The notes: generated by a model not told the origin, from the letters alone. Counted from the stretch's first letter, positions 10,095 through 20,810 are shown. The stretch is DNA of 64,000 bases from Candidatus Peribacteria bacterium (GCA_023898485.1 CP060225.1:310001-374000); one strand, 5' to 3'. A program made the numbers and translations.

Positions 10095-12266
10095 TTATCC
10101 AAATAATCCCATCTGCTGAGGAGATTGCTCCTCTTTTTTGATCTCGGGGAAAATAACGTCAGGATAATAGATCTGAAAATCTGAGATGCTATGATAGATA
10201 GTGATTCATAGTTCTTCTGCTTTGGCGGATTTGGAGCCAGGTTTGTCACCGACGAGCATAAAGTCTGTCGTCTTTTTGGGTGTGTCATCGAAGATGGCAC
10301 CATATCACTCGAGTATCTCTACAATTTGTGGGCGAGGTAGACCGAGTGAGCCTGTGAGAGAGAAGTGGATATTAGAGATAGAAGTTTGTGGTTTTTGGTT
10401 TGTGGTCTGTGGAGAGAAACTGACTCCATAGTCTGCGAGACGTGATAATACTTCCCTGTTTTCTGGCTGGTCGAAAAAGTGCTGGAGTCACTCGACGATA
10501 GTCTCCCCTACTCCATAGATAGCAGTAAGTCGTTCGGAGTTGGTGAGGTAGGAAACAAAAGTTTCTAATTGCGAGTTGCTAGTTTCTAGTGCTGCATTTA
10601 TCATGGCTTGTTCGATTTCTTTGGCGAGTTTTTTGCCAATGCTAGGGAAACCAAGACCATTGATCAGACGCCAGAGCTCGCGTGACTTGGATTGCTCGAC
10701 CTGGTCGATGATCTGTTCGACTCTTTTATCAGCGAAACCAGGGAGCGAGCGAAGTGTGCGATCTTTCTCGTGTAATGTGTAGAGATCGGCAATGTTTTCT
10801 ATGAAGCCATTATCTACGAGAACATCTACATATTTGTCTCCTAGGCCATCGATATCCATGCATTGTTTGGAGACGTAGTGGATGATGCGCTCTTTGCGCT
10901 GAGCGGGACAGCCGTGGGTATTGGGGCAGTAGATATAGATATCGTCGTATTCGAGGTGATGATCGCACGATGGACAGTGAGTAGGCTTCTGGATAGGCGT
11001 AGCATCTGCGGGTCTCGCTTCGGTCACCACACGGACAATATAGGGGATGACTTCTCCCGAGCGTTGGATCCGGACGGTGTCGTGGAGTCTGATGTCCTTT
11101 TGGGAAATGAAGTCGAAGTTATGTAGACTGGCTCTACTGATCGTGACACCTGAGAGGAGTACGGGAGCGAGATTGGCGACGGGGGTGATGATGCCGGTGC
11201 GACCAACTTGATAGTCGATGCTGGTGATCTGAGTCGTGACTTGCTGAGCTGGATATTTGTAGGCGATGGCTCGGCGAGGATGATGATCGGTGGATCCGAG
11301 GACGTCACGCTGGATCTGATCTACAATTTTTATCACCAGACCATCAAAATCTACATCAGCAGACTCTAATTCGCGCTGGAGTTCCTCGTCAAGACAGGTG
11401 GTGATGACGTTGTCTATATCGTGCGTGGTGTGTAGTGCGTGGTGTGTGGTCTGATAAGTGGGGAGACCGAGAGATTCAAGTGTGACTCACTCCTCTATTT
11501 CTGTGAGGATGTCGTAGGTATAGCAGACGAGTTTGCGTGAGCGGACGATGCTGGTATCCAAGAGTTTGATCGTGCCTGATGCAGCATTGCGCGTATTGGC
11601 AAACGGTGGCTCTCCTGCTGCTTCTCTCTCCGTATTGATACGGGCGAGTTCCGATTTGGGGAGCATGATTTCACCACGAACAATAAGGGTCTTTGGTTTG
11701 TGGTCTTTGGTCTTTAGAGTGTGAGGAAGGTTGGTGATAGTTTTGACATTGAGGGTGATGTCATCTCCCGTGTAGCCATCGCCACGCGTGATGGCATGAG
11801 TGAGCTTTCCATCGGTGTACGTCAAGGCAACGGAGATACCGTCGTATTTGGGCTGGATGATGTATACTGGCTCATCAGTGATTTCGGACTTGGTGAGGAG
11901 GCGGACACTGCGGTCATGTCGATCGCGAATATCGTCTGCATCATAACTATTTTCGAGTGAGAGGAGTGGATATTCGTGTGTTGCTTTTTTGAACTGATCT
12001 TGGACGACATCCTGTCAGGCGATACGTTGGGTGGGGCTGGACGGGGAAATGAGGTCTGGATATGTTTTTTCTATCTTTTTGAGATAATCAAAAAGCTGAT
12101 CGTATTCATAATCAACAATGAGTGGATCAGATTCCTGATAATAGCGTTGGTTGTGTCTTATGATGACCTCAATGAGCTGGTCATAGATCTGCGAAATATC
12201 CTCGAGCTGGTCGGGAGGAGTGGTGAGGTGAGATTGGAGGGAGCGAGTGAGGTCTAGTAGGGACAT
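10095..12266 (-). CDS. ligA: NAD-dependent DNA ligase LigA
   Basis: A 723-residue ligase that seals nicks using NAD+. Domain Ia has YYQESDPLIVDYEYDQL. The adenylation motif is KYDGIS, with the catalytic Lys at about residue 136. The nucleotidyl-transferase core contains NTRNAASGTIK and DFDGLVIKI. The zinc finger is CPSC...CPNTHGC, followed by helix-hairpin-helix repeats and a C-terminal BRCT domain with IHFSLTGSLG. It is longer than the usual ~670 residues partly because of low-complexity in-frame inserts (11687-11721, 11418-11452, 10560-10600, 10384-10416). I found only about five TGA codons against some 35 GGN glycines. Confidence 0.96.
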
Positions 12267-12297
12267 AAGAAGAAGTGGAAGGAAGTGGAAGGAATGC

Positions 12298-13266
12298 TTA
12301 TTGTTTGAGAAGGAGGATAACTAATCCTGTCATCTGTGATTTGTCTTTGGGATCTGATTGGGCGATGAGGAGGGTGAGAGCTGTGAGTGCTTCGGGAGTT
12401 ATTTTGGAGCGGAAGTTGTATCAGACTTTGGTCAAGAATCGGATGAAGGAGAATGCTCCTGCGCGTTTGTTGCCGTCATTGAAGGGATGATTTTTGATGA
12501 TGAAATAGAGCAAGTGTGCAGCTTTCTCTTCCAGTGTGGGGTAGGCATCAGATCCGAATGCACTCTGGAAGACTGATCAGAAGATGCCTTCGAGACTCCC
12601 CTTCTCTTTTTCCTGAGCGAAAAGGCCGGTGGCTTGGGATTGAGAGATGAGGAAATTTTTGAATACAGATATATCTTGATAGAGCTTTTGTACTTCGAGG
12701 TGAATACTGTCTGGTGTATAGCCTGATGTAGGGAGTGATGATTTGTCATATGCATCGAGAGATGTCCATGTTGTATCAAATGCTTTGGTCACCGCAATGA
12801 TGTCGTCGAGTGCCAGATTGGTGTTTTGGAATTTTTGTTGTAATGATTGTATTTCTTGGAGTGCTTGTGATCCATACCTTTGCTCCAGTCTCTGCGTATT
12901 GAATGTATAGCCATCGACGATATGAGAACGGAGTGTTTGGGTAGCTCGTTGACGGAAATGGGTAGCGACTTTTGAATTGACACGATATCATACAGAAATG
13001 ATCATATCGAGATTGTAGTGATCAATCTCTCTTTTTATTGATCTTTTTCACTCTTCGCGAACCATTAAGATTTTCTTAATAGTTCATATTTCTTGTAATT
13101 CACTTTCTTTATAGATGTTTTTTATGTGTTGGTTGATTGCAGAGGTAGTCACTCAAAAAATATTGGCCATTTGAGTTTGACTGAGCCAAATGGTTTCTTT
13201 TTCTACTTGCACATCGAGGTTGATGGATCCGTCGGGGGATTGATAAATAGAGATCGGTTGGGTCAT
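12298..13266 (-). CDS. RhuM-family protein with Fic/Doc-type domain
   Basis: A 322-residue protein starting MTQPISIYQSPDGSINLDVQ, the typical opening of RhuM (virulence-associated) proteins. The N-terminal DNA-binding-like domain contains WLSQTQMANIFGVTTSAINQHI. The C-terminal part has the Fic/Doc core HPFNDGNKRAGAFSFIRFL, which in Fic enzymes carries out AMP or phosphate transfer. The central helix is rich in Gln. TGA encodes several glycines, including the one in FGVTTS. It lies 31 bp upstream of ligA on the same strand and diverges from the ABC-F gene. Such proteins are often accessory or toxin-like; no antitoxin is evident here. Confidence 0.85.
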
Positions 13267-13455
13267 GGTGATCTGAAGATAGTGAAGATAATCGGAAATT
13301 CCGAATTTGTATTATGTATTTTTGTATATTGTTTTTCTGGTACTATTATACCAAAACACATACCTGATGCTAGTGAAAGTATCATATTCCCCGTTGCATT
13401 ATGTGGGAGAAATCGTAGTATGGTGCCATTGTTTTACTGTGTGTGTTTGGAATCT

Positions 13456-14922
13456 ATGAACGAACAGAAAAAAGCTGTCCTGCGTTTTGATAATGCGAGT
13501 TTTGCGTATAATGAGGGGAAGAAGGTGATCTTGGATGAGACGAGCTTTTCGCTGCGTGAAGAGACCAAAGTCACGATCATGGGTCAGAATGGTGCGGGCA
13601 AATCTACGATTTTCAAACTGATCATGGGCGAACTCCAGCTGGATAAAGGTAAGATCAATATCGAACCAGGTATCAAGATAGCGATAGCGAGACAAGTGAT
13701 TCCGAGAGAAAAAATGGAGCTGACTGTCCGCGAACGATACGAAGAGACATTGGATGAGAAGGACTACTCATTCGATAAGAAGATCACTGATGTGCTTGCG
13801 GAGCTCAATTTCGCTGCGCCACTGGACAAGCAGCTCAAAGATTTCTCATGAGGACAGCAGGCGAGACTTCTGCTCGGTCATGCACTCATCCAGAACCCCG
13901 ACATCTTGCTCATGGACGAGCCGACCAACAATCTGGATGCAGATGGTATCGGGGATCTGATTACGTTTCTTCTTATGTATGAGAAGACGGTCGTCGTGAT
14001 CTCGCATGATGCAGATTTTCTGAATATGTTTACGGATGGGGTCCTGTATCTCAATATCATGACGCATCAGGTCGAGCAATACTGGGGCGACTACTACAGT
14101 GTCCAAGACCAGATAGAAGCACAAGTCGAGAAAGAAATCAAGCAAAATGCTCGTGCAGTCAAACAGATCCAAGATGCCAAAGATAAGATCAACCAATTTT
14201 CCCAAAAGGGTGGTAAAATGCGTAAACTAGCCAAGAAAATGAGAGGACAAGTCGAAGAAGCGGAAGATGATTTGGTAGAAGTGAGAAGAGATGATAAGAC
14301 GATCAAAAAATTCTCTATAGATTTCGAAAATTTCGTCTGACCCATCGTCACGATCAACGGCGTCACGATCATGTCTCGTGATCACGAAGTGCAACACTTC
14401 CCACTCGACATCGAGCTGAGAAAAGGAGATAGATACATCCTCGAGTGACCCAACGGTATCGGTAAGACTACCCTCCTCAAGCGTTTGGTCCATGCACATG
14501 ACGAAGATGCCACCATCGCAGAAGATATCAGAGTCTGATATTATAGTCAGGATTTCGCAGCACTCGATATGGATATGGTCGTCCGAGATGCACTGCACGA
14601 AGTCTCCAACGAACTCACTGACCAAGAAGTGTACAAAGTCGCATCAGGGTTTCTCCTGACGGGTGATTTGCTCAAGAATGAGATCAGATACCTCTCTGAA
14701 GGCCAAAAAGGACTCCTCTGCTACGCACGTTTTGTCCTGCAGAAGCCACATCTCCTCATCATGGATGAGCCAACCAATCATATCAACTTCCGTCATCTGC
14801 CTATCATCGCTGAGTGTCTCAATCAGTACCAGGGAGCAATGATCCTCGTCAGCCATGACCAAGAATTCGTCAGATCGATGAAAAACCTCCAACCAATCGA
14901 CTTGGGGAGGTTGAGGGGATAG
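13456..14922 (+). CDS. ABC-F family ATPase (tandem ATP-binding domains)
   Basis: A 488-residue cytosolic protein with two ATPase domains and no membrane segment. Domain 1: Walker A GQNGAGKST, signature FSGGQQARLLLG (first Gly by TGA at 13849-13851), Walker B ILLMDEPTNNLD. A charged linker (about 218-285, AVKQIQDAKDKINQF) is followed by domain 2: GPNGIGKTTLLK, a weaker signature LSEGQKGLL, and LLIMDEPTNHIN. ABC-F proteins act on the ribosome (Uup/EttA type) or in resistance. The domains are shorter than in EttA. The start codon follows a TACTATTATAC-like -10 region. The biological target is not deducible. Confidence 0.92.
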
Positions 14923-14931
14923 GAATTAGAA

Positions 14932-15648
14932 TTATAAAAAACACAATGAATATCACTGTGCTTTTAATTTTTGGGTGTGTTGTTCTCAAAAGGGATAGAA
15001 TCCCACATCTTTCGCAAGTATTAAATATACTAATGCGGTATTTGTAGGAATTACTCTGGCTATATAAACAATACTTAACCAGTCTTTGTTTTTTCGATAC
15101 CCCTCCAATACTTTTGGAATTGCTGTTAGGGATGCAAATAATATCGCAATCCACATCACATTTGATTCAGTTTGATTCTCTGCTACCAGAACTCTTTGAA
15201 ACATTGGAATGTATGCAATAATAGCAACAAGTTGAATTAAGATGTAACTTAGTTGAGGATTGTCTGTTAGTTTCCAGATAACTAAAATAACCGCACTTAA
15301 TATCAAGCATACGTATTGAAACGCACCAAAATCTGCAATAAAGCTCCCATTCCAGATCTTAACACCAATTACAGAAAGCATAGCTATAATTACATTTGCG
15401 TATCCGGCATGCATTGCTACATTATTCCATATGCTTGTTTTTTCTCCTGTAGTAATTTTATTCTTCTTTGCTTTTGCCCAATATGTTACTTCAGAAATAG
15501 TAAAATATATAAAGGCAAGAATGAAGGTTGTTGTCACTGGATTTATAGCTCCAGTAATTGTTAACCATGAATACCATGCAGCACTACCAATAAGTAGTAC
15601 GACAGTAATCCATGATAGTAGATTTTTAAATGTTTTTAATGATCTCAT
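14932..15648 (-). CDS. Multi-pass membrane protein, unknown function
   Basis: Seven or so hydrophobic helices (for example WITVVLLIGSAAWYSWLTI and YVCLILSAVILVIWKL) with short polar loops. In code 25 the frame runs to TAA at 14932-14934, giving 238 residues. However, the first 220 codons contain no TGA, and the first TGA (14986-14988) sits exactly where a compact protein would end (KDVGFYPF). The last 18 codons overlap a hairpin that looks like the ABC-F terminator. The C terminus is therefore doubtful. The IS1595 element sits 32 bp upstream and may have separated the gene from its promoter. Confidence 0.65.
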
Positions 15649-15680
15649 AATTTTTTATTTTTTTGATTAGATATATTTAT

Positions 15681-16432
15681 GGGTCTTCCCTAGTTAAGGG
15701 AATAATTTCTACATAATTTCATTAACTCTTTATACATATCTCTTCATGACATTCAACAGTTAAATCTCCACTCACATTCCTTGAGGTAAAGATCATAATA
15801 CTGATGTGGAATACCATTAAATTTTACTAGTCTTCTTTTACAATAACTCCAGAAACTTTCTATCCCATTCACATGTTTCTTACCTCTCGCAAATTCATTG
15901 TTACTATGCTTTACTCTATAGTGTTTCTTTGCTCAGAGATCTACTAGACCATCATATGTTTTCCAATAGTCGGTGTTCACTATAGAATCTTCTAAGTTTA
16001 CTTTCCCTCTAATGATGGGTATTAAGCTCTTTGCGGAACAATCAGGAACAATACGAGTATATACTTGTCCATCTCTTTTAAGTAAACCAAATACTTTTAC
16101 CTTTCCTCATGCTCACCTTCACCTCTTTCATTTTACCCTTCTAGCTCCAAAGTAACTTTCATCCATTTCTATGGTTCATGATCGTAGTTCTTTTTCATAT
16201 TTTTCACTATAGTCATAAATCACTCTCCTGAAATAGTTGTACCGATCTTCTGCTGTATTGGGATCTATATGACATAAAAGAGCTGTACGAGATGCTGTGA
16301 GATCCAGTGAAAAACACTTCATTATTTCTCTCGTTTTACGTACAGAAATATGTGCTCTTTTTCTGTATAGGTTTTTAGTAGTCATAACCTAGTGTATTCA
16401 AACTAAAGATGTTTGTCAACTAGGGGAGACCC
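15681..16432 (-). mobile_element. IS1595-family insertion sequence, complete
   Basis: A 752-bp element with terminal inverted repeats beginning GGGTCTTCCCTAGTT (left) and GGGTCTCCCCTAGTT (right, read on the minus strand). It is flanked by a perfect 8-bp direct repeat, ATATTTAT, at 15673-15680 and 16433-16440, the target-duplication size of this family. It holds one transposase on the minus strand whose stop codon overlaps the left repeat. The target is the AT-rich region upstream of the membrane protein gene. Confidence 0.92.
15690..16385 (-). CDS. IS1595 (ISXO2-like) transposase
   Basis: A 231-residue protein carrying only the catalytic ISXO2 domain: MDESYFGARRVKGKRG (first catalytic Asp region), then KVFGLLKRDGQVYTRIV, TDYWKTYDGLVD (second Asp), HVNGIESFWSYCKRRL (Asn/Glu region) and a C-terminal KECEWRFN. 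The usual N-terminal zinc ribbon is short or missing; the protein begins MTTKNLYRKRAHISVRKTRE. TGA encodes Gly at several core positions, so this element too is adapted to code 25. It appears intact. Confidence 0.92.
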
Positions 16433-16521
16433 ATATTTATTTATATGTTCATTTTATATATTAGAAAAATCAAATCAAGCATAAATTTGACTTTTCTTTT
16501 AAAATGTTTTTAATCTATTAT

Positions 16522-16563
16522 CTACACATCCAACTCTTTCACGGTCGCAGCGTGGGTGAGGAT
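16522..16563 (-). pseudogene. Second, diverged copy of the gyrB 3' end
   Basis: Read on the minus strand, these 42 bases encode ILTHAATVKELDV plus TAG, the same 13 residues that end gyrB (16891-16932). Third positions and the stop codon differ; about 36 of 42 bases match. It lies 4 bp beyond the stop codon of the small membrane gene, which is thereby enclosed between two gyrB ends. It has no coding role by itself. Confidence 0.8.
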
Positions 16564-16567
16564 GGTT

Positions 16568-16789
16568 TTATACTTCTGTAGGTTTTTCTTTCTTGTGAGT
16601 CAGTAGATAGGTGATCGGCAAAACACCGACCGTATTGAGGATGAGGAGAGCAACAAATCGACCGCCGTTGCCTCTTCTGGCTGCTCTTCGGAGAGCGAAA
16701 CCTTTTCGGATGAGTTCTCGTATGAGTGCGAGTGGGATGATGATTCCTCGTAGGGGATCATTGAGAAGAGCTTGGATATCAGGAGTCAT
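16568..16789 (-). CDS. Small two-helix membrane protein (DUF5652-like)
   Basis: A 73-residue protein with a first hydrophobic segment GIIIPLALIRELI, a basic loop FALRRAARRGNGG, and a second hydrophobic segment FVALLILNTVGVLPITYLL ending in a lysine-rich tail. This helix / basic loop / NTxGxLxxxYL pattern matches the DUF5652 family, common in CPR genomes; that assignment is from memory of the pattern. An upstream in-frame ATG would extend into the hairpin region, so the MTPDIQ start is preferred. It follows gyrB on the same strand, separated by a structured spacer. Confidence 0.65.
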   Translation of the reverse strand: MTPDIQALLNDPLRGIIIPLALIRELIRKGFALRRAARRGNGGRFVALLILNTVGVLPITYLLTHKKEKPTEV

Positions 16790-16810
16790 AGTACAATATA
16801 TAGAATAAAA

Positions 16811-16885
16811 TCCTCCGCCCGGCACTCAACCATACTACCAGCTATAGAAGTTGAGTCGCCGGGCACCTCCTTTATGAAAGGAGGA
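16811..16885 (-). ncRNA. Structured spacer RNA between gyrB and the small membrane gene
   Basis: Two nested or successive stems are visible. A 14-15-bp stem joins 16817-16830 (GCCCGGCACTCAAC) and 16850-16864 (GTTGAGTCGCCGGGC), with one unpaired base and a 19-base loop. A second stem joins CCTCCTTT (16866-16873) and AAAGGAGG (16877-16884). TCCTCC at 16811-16816 can alternatively pair with GGAGGA at 16880-16885, enclosing the large stem. No U-tract directly follows, so this is not a plain terminator. It could be a processing or stabilising element. Confidence 0.5.
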
Positions 16886-16890
16886 CCATG

Positions 16891-18801
16891 TTATACGTCT
16901 AGTTCTTTGACGGTCGCAGCGTGGGTGAGGATGAAGTGCTTACGTGAGGGGACGTCACGACCCATCAGAATACGGAAAAGGCGGTCTGCTTCTTCCGCAT
17001 CTTCGATAGTGACTTGGAGCATCTTACGAGTCGAGGGATCCATGGTGGTCTCTCGTAGCTGGTCTGCGTTCATCTCTCCGAGACCTTTGTATCTCTGGAC
17101 GGAGGTTTTGTCTGGGTCGAATCATTGGAGTGTGAGGATAGCGCCGAGATCATCCAGCGGTGGATAGAGGTATTCCATTTTCTTACCTTGAGTCGCTTTG
17201 TAGATCGGTGGGACGGCGATATAGAGGTGTCCGAGATCGATCAGTGGTCTCATATATCTGAAAAAGAATGTGAGGAGTAGGGTACGAATATGTGCACCAT
17301 CGACATCGGCATCGGTCATGATCACTACTCTCTCGTATCTGAGTCATTCGGGATCGAAGTTTTCTTTGATACCAGCTCATAGCGCAAGGATGAGGGATTT
17401 GACCTCGTTGTTTTCGAGGATACGATCGATGGATGCATTCTCCGTATTCAGGATCTTACCACGAAGTGGGAGGATAGCTTGATATTTGGAATCACGACCC
17501 TGTTTGGCAGTACCACCCGCCGAGTCTCCCTCCACGATGTAGAGTTCGGTACCATTTTTGCCTTTCTTGCTACAGTCAGAGAGCTTACCAGGTAGCACTC
17601 ATCCAAGCAGTGCAGATTTTCTGAGGACGGTCTCTTTGGCCATACGAGCAGCAAAACGTGCTTTGGCAGAGAGCATGATCTTAGCAAAAATCTGATCAAA
17701 CGCCTCTTCGTGTTCGGTAAAATATCCGCGAAGGTAGTCTGTCATCATTTTCTCGACTTCGGTACGGACGTAGCTGTTTCCGAGTCTTCCTTTGGTCTGT
17801 CATTGAAACTGTGGTTCAGGTATCTTGACGGTCACGATAGCATACAGACCATCCGTGATATCGCTGTAGGTAAATTCACCGATTTTCTTATCAATCATGC
17901 CTTTTTCGAGAGCGATTTCATTGAGTACTGTGAGGACGGCAGATTTGAAACCCAACTCATGCGTACCACCATCAGGGGTGGGGATATTATTCACATACGA
18001 ATAGATGTTGCCTACCGTACTATCGACATATTGGAAAGAGACTTCCATCAGACAGTCTTTGCCTTCTTGGTTGAGATAGTGAAGTGCAGAGACAGGACGC
18101 TGTTCGGCGACGATATTGGTGAGCCAGGTCTTGATACCACCTTCGTAGTAAAAACGGCGACGGAGTCAGGTGGACTCATTGATGATAGTGAAGGTGACGC
18201 CAGGAGTCAGGTATGCGCCGCGTTTCATCCTCGATACTTCGGTCGCTTCGATAAACTCTCCGGTCTCGAAAATAGTCAGATCAGGGAGGAAATGGACGGT
18301 CGTACCAGAGATATCAGTCTCTCCTCTCTCTTCGAGCTCTCACTGTGGGACTCCTCTCTCGTAACGTTGGTAGAACATTTTGCCATTCTTATGAACAGTG
18401 ACTTCGGTGTAGTCAGAAAGCGCATTGACGACTGATGCACCCACACCATGGAGACCTCCAGAAATTTTGTAGGCAGATTTTTCAAATTTACCTCCTGCAT
18501 GTAAGACGGTGAAGACGGTCTCGAGGGCAGATTTGCCTGTGGTGGGATGTTTATCTACAGGGATACCACGACCATTGTCATGGACGGTCACCGAACCATC
18601 AGCATGGAGGATGGTGGTAATATGTGTACAGAAACCAGCAAGTGCTTCATCTACTGCATTGTCGACTATCTCTTGGATGAGGTGATGGAGACCTTTGATA
18701 TCAGTTGAACCGATGTACATACCCGGTCTTTGTCTGACTGGTTCGAGTCCTTCGAGGACTTTGATTTGCGATGCATCGTAATCATTATGTTTGGCTACCA
18801 T
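16891..18801 (-). CDS. gyrB: DNA gyrase subunit B
   Basis: A 636-residue type IIA topoisomerase subunit that hydrolyses ATP to drive supercoiling with GyrA. The GHKL ATPase shows EIVDNAVDEALAG, DNGRGIPVD and GGLHGVGASVVNALS. The transducer domain is followed by the TOPRIM domain with IVEGDSAGGTAKQGRD and MTDADVDGAHIRTLLL. The C-terminal motif HRYKGLGEMN-like region and the end ILTHAATVKELDV are present. Length is normal for gyrases without the long insert. TGA encodes Gly at several points, for example after RGVPQ. It is separated from gyrA, which lies 9 kb away on the same strand. Confidence 0.97.
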
Positions 18802-18824
18802 AGGAGTTCTATTTTTCGATTAAC

Positions 18825-18853
18825 TAAAAAGAGGACTTTTCTTCCTCTTTTAT
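18825..18853 (-). terminator. Terminator between the hypothetical pair and gyrB
   Basis: On the minus strand AAAGAGGA pairs with TCCTCTTT across a short AGAAAAG-type loop and runs into T residues. It lies just after the 113-residue gene and before gyrB, so it probably ends the small upstream transcript. Confidence 0.6.
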
Positions 18854-18884
18854 AGGTTTTTTATGTTATGGTTGCAAGAAGTTT

Positions 18885-19226
18885 TTATGGTTTCTTCCCG
18901 ATGTATGCTCTATTCTTACTCTTAATATCTGCTACTAACTCCATGTTTATTATGCACGTAATTGTGTCAATAATGCCCAAATCCCATAAAGCGTTCTTTA
19001 CGTAATTATCGAGAATGTACATATTGACTAGCAATGGGTAATAATCTTTATATGTATCGTTATTGAGATCATACGGTGGTATCTCCTGTAATGGTTTATC
19101 TCGCTTATTGTTAGTGAGTATTGCAGCTATCTCATCGCTCATTATCATTTGTTTTCTTATGAGTTCATTGTATCATATGACTTGCTCTTTATATTTCTGC
19201 AAGACTGTAGCTCACAAACCCACCAT
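18885..19226 (-). CDS. Hypothetical protein, 113 residues
   Basis: The frame starts MVGLGATVLQKYKEQV and contains two TGA glycines (in GLG and VIGYN). It is charged, with a helical first half and a leucine/isoleucine-rich second half (LLVNMYILDNYVKNALWDL). No domain is recognised and no leader is certain. It lies 31 bp after another hypothetical gene on the same strand and is followed by a terminator, so the two probably form one transcription unit. The DNA is more AT-rich than gyrB. Confidence 0.55.
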
Positions 19227-19257
19227 AGTTATTTATGATATTATAAAAATGATATTT

Positions 19258-19593
19258 CTATTGTTGTGTTATTTGATTTTTGGATACCAATGTGCGTAAT
19301 ATATCCTTAATAAAGTTAATCTCCTTTCGGCGAGGTATGTTATTCGTATCACGATCTGTCTTTTTTCTCTCTATTTGCATAAATTCTCCTAATATATCGT
19401 TGCCACCCATTATTAATTCTTCTGTAATAGCACCTTTTGATAAATTCTCATATTCTACGTACATGTGAGGTAGTTTATTGTCTTTTGAAACTTCACTCAG
19501 GATATCTAATATGGTTGCTTTTATTAATTTAAAATCATTCTCTGTCATTTTTTGAGTAATTGTCTCTATTGCTATGTGAGTAATTGCTTTCAT
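19258..19593 (-). CDS. Hypothetical protein, 111 residues
   Basis: A complete frame from ATG to TAG without any TGA codon. It is predicted helical and strongly charged (MKAITHIAIETITQKM at the start, QIERKKTDRDTNNIPRRKE near the middle). No conserved motif is recognised. It is the first gene of a two-gene unit with the 113-residue protein and diverges from the DUF1846 gene. Confidence 0.6.
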   Translation of the reverse strand: MKAITHIAIETITQKMTENDFKLIKATILDILSEVSKDNKLPHMYVEYENLSKGAITEELIMGGNDILGEFMQIERKKTDRDTNNIPRRKEINFIKDILRTLVSKNQITQQ

Positions 19594-19695
19594 TGCTATG
19601 AATGTATGTTACAGTTTAGCTAATAAAATTTGCACATTTTCATTACTGTCTATATACTTATGGTTGTGAGTATATATTTTACTTCTGCAATTGCA

Positions 19696-20769
19696 ATGCA
19701 TATATCACAATCAGATATTGTCAACTATGAAGTCAAAGGTTTTGACGGAGAGAAGTATATTCAACTGCAATCAGATGCTATTTGTGAGCGTATTGCCAAG
19801 TTTCCAGGGAAGCTGTACATCGAAGTCTGATGAAAGTTTTTGTATGATCCACATGCTGCGAGAGTCTTGCCGGGATTTGATCCGGAGAGCAAGAAGAGGA
19901 TTTTTCAGCATCTGCTCCATGATGCGGCGGTCATCTTCTGTGTCAATGCTCGTGATATCGATAGCAATAGGCAACTCGGGAGTGATGGCGTATCGTATGT
20001 AGAGAGCGTGAGGGTTTTGATTGAAGATATTGTAGCACAGCTAGGTATCAAACCTATGATAGCGATCAATCTTGTGAATAAAAATGCGGTCAGTGATAAT
20101 GTCAGCGTATTTCGTGAGGTATATGAAAAAGATGGATATACCGTAGCATACAGGTATCTGATCACGTGATATCCTGAGGCGGTCGATGATGTGGTCTCCG
20201 AGCGTGGTTATGGTCAGGATGAATATATTGAAACAGACAAAAAGTTGATCTTAGTCACTGGGGCAGCATCTAACAGTGGCAAGATGTCGACATGTCTGGG
20301 ACAGATTTATCTAGATAAACAGCACGGTATTGATTCGGGGTATGCAAAATATGAGACATTCCCTATTTGGAATCTGGATCTCGAACATCCGATTAATCTC
20401 GCATACGAAGCAGCAACAGCAGATATCGAAGACTTTAATTGTGTAGATTTTCTCCACGAAGAATATTATCATCAGCAGGTGACGAACTACAATCGTGACG
20501 TCGAAGCATTTCCTATCGTCATGGAAGTAGCTCAGAAAATAGTCTGACCAGACAACTATGTGCGTCAGTATCACTCCCCCACGGACATGGGTATCAATCG
20601 CGCTGGGTTCGCAATCACGGATGATAGAATCTGTGCAGAAGCATGACTGGCAGAAATCAAGCGTAGATGTGACCGATATCAAGACATGGTCGATCGTGGA
20701 GAAGGTGAAGAAGTCTGGGTCGAAGATTGTGAGAGACTGATCAAACAGGCGGAGAGCTATTTTATGTAG
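19696..20769 (+). CDS. DUF1846-family protein
   Basis: A 357-residue cytosolic protein. The opening region (EVKGFDGEKYIQLQSDAICERI) and the following LYIEVGGKFLYDPHAARVLPGF are diagnostic of DUF1846, including the HASRVLPGF-type motif. A P-loop-like segment VTGAASNSGKMSTCLGQI lies at about 185-202, followed by GYAKYETFPIWNLDLEHPINLAYEAAT. Family members are usually near 490-500 residues, so this copy lacks most of the C-terminal region. Several TGA codons are read as Gly, one of them in the conserved GG before K. The molecular function of the family is not settled. The start at 19696 is preferred because the upstream in-frame residues are hydrophobic and not conserved. Confidence 0.88.
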
Positions 20770-20786
20770 TCTTCCTCACTATAAAC

Positions 20787-20810
20787 AGATCCTTCGAATT
20801 CGCTCAGGAT
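20787..20810 (+). repeat. Half-site of a REP-like intergenic repeat
   Basis: AGATCCTTCGAATTCGCTCAGGAT matches the core of the palindromic unit seen at 46624-46710 (TCCTTCGA...CGCT..AGGAT). It lies between the DUF1846 stop and a terminator. A single arm only. Confidence 0.5.

Noticed and set aside
16811..16885. tRNA-like structure downstream of gyrB (7-bp GC-rich ends, TAGCTGGTAG-like loop)
   Set aside because: The stem is continuous for about 14 bp and lacks separate anticodon and T arms, so it is a hairpin and not a tRNA.
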